DNA from: Chamaecyparis obtusa
Taxonomy: Eukaryota; Streptophyta; Pinopsida; Cupressales; Cupressaceae
DNA length: 64,000 nt
Assembly (NCBI GenBank): GCA_027943335.1
Contig: BSBK01004083.1
Location: 667,501 to 731,500, forward strand
Direction of reading: 5' to 3'
Shown here: positions 60,917-64,000 of the stretch, piece by piece
Layout: each line of letters starts with the position of its first letter
How positions within the stretch are numbered: position 1 is the stretch's first letter
Position numbers and translations under genes: made by a program
Notes under the pieces: model-generated
Told to the model about the DNA's origin: nothing
The model's database searches: none
What the model saw: only the letters and a program-made list of their open reading frames with translations

Positions 60917-61003
60917 CCAAGCAAAGTTGATTTTCTTCTTTTACAAAAACTTTGTATATGCTTCTTTTTCTTCAGCTGATAGAGACTGAGCTAGGTGCAC
61001 TAT

Positions 61004-62173
61004 TTAGGGAGCCTCTTCTGTATTCACATTCACTGGTTGCATAGGCTCAATGAGAACTGATGACCTATCTTGGAAGTAACTTGGCAAGTTATTAAGTACC
61101 CCATCTGTAGGAACCTCAAAGAGGTTTTCACCCTCGAATACATCTTTTCTTTTTACTATTTTTGGTTCTGACACCGCCACAAAGTTGTTTTCGCCATCAG
61201 ACCTATTTTTCTTTTTTTCTTTTTCTTTTATTTTTAGACTGAGGTACTTAATATCATGCTCTGTCATACTTGTTGTTGGTTCACTGGTGGAAGAGACTAC
61301 AGGTTCAAGAGCATTCAGATAGCAGGCAATTTCATAGTCATTTTGAAAAGTGAGGAGTTTAGGCTCTTGATGTCGCTGAGACTAGTCAATTAGGCCGTAG
61401 TGAACAAGGGGTAAGTCAATGACTGGTTCAACATTGTTTATGTGGGAGGTGTTATCTCTGGTGACCATACAATCGGGATTCATCAAGTCCCCTCCTAAGA
61501 TACCTGAGTCAGGATTTGTCCTACCAAATGAAGCATCATCCACTAAGGCAATTTGAGGAGTACAATCCTCTAGTCCTACACTAAGCTCGTTGGTCACATC
61601 GGGTTGAATACTATAAGTATGGACAACATCCATGTCTAAATCAACTGTTGCATCTGAAAGTGAGTCCCATTCAAACTCATGTGAGTCTATTTCTGAATCA
61701 TTATTTGGGCCTTGTGATGTAGAAGCCTCAAGATTGGGAAGAGTTTCCTCTTCTCTAACACTAGCATTGTTACTATCCATCGCAGCTAGGATAGCAACAC
61801 TTTCCATTGTCAATATAGCATTCATAATGTTAGTTGTCAAATCTTGTGAATCTCCTCAAAGGAGATTTGTTGAAGGCACCCAATCATCAGACATGTCTTG
61901 ATTGGAAAGATTAGGTGTGTAGTCTGAGTCATTGTCACTGTCTGTCGCAGCTGAGACAAGGGCACTTTTTGGTTTCTTATTTTCAAAACCTAAGCCAACT
62001 GTTGACTTATTCCTCCACCCAAAAAGGGTATGGTTAAGAGGTTCAGCCTTAGCATCCAACCTATGACTAAGGGGACCATGTCCTGGATAACCCATATTCT
62101 TGACCAATGTATACCCTCTCCCATAAGCTCTAGGGGAAGGTGCAAAATTCTCATTATGTAGGTATTTCTGTTC
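61004..62173 (-). pseudogene. Protease-RT spacer with G-patch-like motif
   Basis: A long, mostly acidic and Ser/Asp-rich linker. Near its start (about 62110-62070) G-R-G-Y-T-L-V-K-N-M-G-Y-P-G-H-G-P-L resembles a G-patch, known downstream of protease in some retroelements. The rest has no recognisable domain. Stops at 61856, 61382 and 61004. Confidence 0.55.
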
Positions 62174-62935
62174 TCAATAAATCCAGTCCCTAACGGTAAC
62201 CTCTTCTTTTTTTTCTTGAATCGAAACTGAGGATTCCACAAACTTATCGAACAATGTCATGGCCGAAGACGAGGGCTTCATTTCTTGAGAAGGTTGGCCA
62301 TAAGACCTAGGGGAAATTGGCAATTTTGTAAATGAATCCAATTTGTAATCCCCCATACCAAGATCTATGGTCTTGAATTTATTCTTGCATTGTTCAAATG
62401 CAATATCAAAAGTGTTAGCCTCCCTATTCAAAGGAATGTGAGACCCTGCTGAAATTGTGTTGACTGACAGTGTGTTGTCTCCAGGTATGCAGACTTCTAT
62501 TCCATTGTAAGGGAACTTTATACACTGATGATAGGTAGATGGGACCGCTTGCATCTCATGTATCCATGGTCTACCTAACAAAATATTGTAAGCCAAAGGA
62601 CCGGCATCAACAATCTAGAACAAAATATCTTTCTCTATGGGACCAATTTGGATAGGAAGAACAACCAATCCTTTAGAACTACATTCTGCTTCATCATAAG
62701 CCTTGATATTTATCTTCTTCCTTGTGTCAATGACTTCTTCTGAATAACCCAAGGCCTTCAATAAGCTCAAAGAACAAATATTAAGCCCAGCACCCCCATC
62801 TATCAACTCACACCTAACACGGGTCTTGTGGATCATAACCTCTATATGAAGGGCCAAATTATGTGGGTGGCTTAATGACTTGTCATCTTCTTCTGAGAAT
62901 GTAAGGTAATGAGGGCTAGCCAAGTGGTTGACCAT
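62174..62935 (-). pseudogene. Aspartic protease domain
   Basis: C-E-L-I-D-G-G-A-G-L-N-I carries the catalytic Asp in a D-G-G context where most retroelements have D-S/T-G. Then, across a TAG at 62615, Y-N-I-L-L-G-R-P-W-I-H, the conserved I-L-G-R-P-W flap-to-end motif of Ty3/gypsy proteases. It cleaves Gag-Pol in a working element. Confidence 0.82.
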
Positions 62936-62938
62936 ATT

Positions 62939-64000
62939 CTAGAATTGATCTACATCTATATCATTAGGGACATTAGCCACTCGCAAGGCATCCTCAAGGA
63001 CATGCTTATGCTTAGGGGACAATTCTAAAAGTTCAAAGATTGAAATTTGCGTTGGTGTACGTTGTAATTGGTCAACAAGATTATAATTCAACACAAGACC
63101 AACAATAGATTTTGGAAGAACACCCTTTGACACTGGCTACTTAGACTTACTAGAGTTAGGACCTCTAATAACAATGGGAGCTTGAGACTGGCTTCTAGTG
63201 ACAGCATTAAGGGGTTCAAACATCCTTCATGAGTGAGGACCTCTTAGTACCACAATGGGTCCTTCATTAGGTATAGGATTTGAATCAACATCATATCCAT
63301 AAGAGTCTTTCCCTCTCATCATGTTGACATTATCATCAACAACTTCAAGCATATTAATAACATTTTCAGCATTTGTGTAGGTGTAGTTAATAGCAGCCTT
63401 GCCATTCTTATTGCTAGAATTCTCTCCTTTCTCATATTTGGGCAAGGGTTCTTTAAAAGCTTTATGATCTACATTAGTGGTTAAACCATCAACTTTTAAT
63501 CCTCCACTTTCAATGAGATCTTGGACAAGATGTTTAAGTTTAAAACAATTTTCTATATTATGTCCAATTCCATTGTGAAAGACACAAAATGCCTTCTAAT
63601 CCCACCAATGAGGCTTAGGATCTGGTATGCGGTGCTTTGCGGGATCTTGGGGGTGCACCAAATTATGAGCAATTAACATCTTGAAAATGTCTACATAGGA
63701 GTCCCCAAGTTTGGTAAATTGCCTCTTTTCTATTTTAGGTCTCGCTTGATACTTGGGTTTATTCTCTTGTTGTGTTGAAGATGTTTGTAGCTTCATGGCT
63801 TGGACTACATTGGAGAGATTGAGAACTCCTTCATTCTTAGGTTGAGATGAGTCAACAACTCCATCATTGACCACTTGCTTATTGTTGTTTCAATAAAGGT
63901 TCTTTTTGTCCTTATTACCATTATTGTTGTTGTTTTGGCCATTGTTGTTATTAGTTAGTTTAGCCAAAATTCTTTGTTCTTTTAGGACATCTTCTATGTG
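62939..64000 (-). pseudogene. C-terminal part of Gag with zinc knuckle (5' end outside)
   Basis: Read leftward from the window edge, Asn-rich sequence is followed by H-W-W-D, a TAG (63596), and F-C-V-F-H-N-G-I-G-H-N-I-E-N-C: a CX2HX4HX4C knuckle typical of Tat Gag. Then comes a low-complexity linker and I-S-I-F-E-L-L-E-L-S-P-K-H (62939-63133), a segment usually found before the Tat protease. The capsid part is beyond the window. Confidence 0.78.

Larger units (their letters stand above)
51992..64000 (-). mobile_element. Tat-lineage Ty3/gypsy retrotransposon with antisense PMD gene (5' end outside)
   Basis: Order on the minus strand: gag end and zinc knuckle, protease, spacer with G-patch-like motif, RT, RNase H, second RNase H (aRNH), integrase with HHCC, DDE core and C-terminal region, then a 4.7-kb 3' region with an antisense gene, polypurine tract and LTR. 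The dual RNase H identifies the Tat (Ogre/Retand) branch, known for very large elements with extra ORFs, some antisense. The 5' LTR and the start of gag are beyond 64000. Confidence 0.88.
57764..64000 (-). pseudogene. Tat gag-pol, one frame with about 19 stops and no frameshift (5' partial)
   Basis: All recognisable domains from 64000 to the final TGA at 57764-57766 lie in one frame, about 2,080 codons. Stops: about 63890 TGA, 63596 TAG, 63227 TGA, about 63140 TAG, 62939 TAG, 62615 TAG, 62174 TGA, 61856 TGA, 61382 TAG, 61004 TAA, about 60944 TAA, 60437 TAG, about 60296 TAG, 60002 TAG, 59561 TAG, 59192 TAG, 58949 TGA, 58622 TAG, 57920 TAG. Each is one transition from CAG, CAA, CGA or TGG. A single fused gag-pol is usual in plant Ty3/gypsy elements, although some Tat elements separate gag from pol by a stop or frame change. 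Confidence 0.88.

Noticed and set aside
61632..61901. Plus-strand Ser-rich frame of 89 codons
   Set aside because: It is opposite the acidic spacer of gag-pol, which is in the conserved frame.

Overview
The window is nuclear DNA of a seed plant with a large, repeat-filled genome. The dual-RNase-H Tat-type Ty3/gypsy element, the Ty1/copia remnants, the CACTA transposase of the TNP2 type, the plant LINE ORF1 (DUF4283 type) and a plant mobile domain protein are all plant families. The density and size of the elements, and LTRs that open TGTTxGATA..CTGAGGGG, suggest a gymnosperm (possibly a conifer); that last step is inference. I find no intact single-copy host gene, no tRNA or rRNA, and no CRISPR array. 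The window is a stack of nested, decayed transposable elements.

Layout. 1-1.7 kb: an RNase H fragment of one non-LTR element (+). 1.70-1.80 kb plus 16.39-19.47 kb: a 5'-truncated LINE on the minus strand, split by CACTA element E1 (1803-16387, 14,585 bp, target duplication aat). 19.5-23.3 kb: AT-rich DNA without recognisable genes. 23.28-24.02 kb plus 44.63-45.4 kb: what looks like one minus-strand LTR, split by CACTA element E2 (24024-44627, 20,604 bp, target duplication tac). E2 carries a broken multi-exon TNP2-type transposase gene on the minus strand (27.4-31.6 kb), a solo LTR (32529-33773, duplication taacc) and a retroposed LINE ORF1 unit (40387-42666, about 16-bp duplication). E1 is an internally deleted relative of E2: it keeps both ends and the repeat arrays but lacks the whole transposase region, the cut lying at about 4341. 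45.4-46.9 kb: a copia-like LTR with an 18-G run. 48.65-49.5 kb: a degenerate tandem repeat of about 110 bp. 50.1-50.95 kb: a copia RT/RNase H tail. 51.1-51.97 kb: an older LTR remnant.

51,992-64,000 is a minus-strand Tat-lineage Ty3/gypsy element that runs off the right edge. It has a 3' LTR (51992-52997), a polypurine tract, and gag-protease-RT-RNaseH-aRNaseH-integrase (from beyond 64000 down to 57764). Between LTR and pol, on the opposite strand, lies a separate gene with its own TATA box and three exons: a plant mobile domain (PMD) protein with a coiled-coil tail (53781-56080). Both coding units are riddled with stop codons (about 19 and 16), yet I find no frameshift in about 6.2 kb of gag-pol or in the three PMD exons. 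Every stop could come from one transition, mostly CAG to TAG. This points to decay by cytosine methylation.

The most interesting parts are the antisense, intron-bearing PMD gene inside the retrotransposon, the palindromic TATCGCGCGATA array in its first intron, the E1/E2 pair as a defective/autonomous-type CACTA family, and two long foldback structures inside the CACTA elements.
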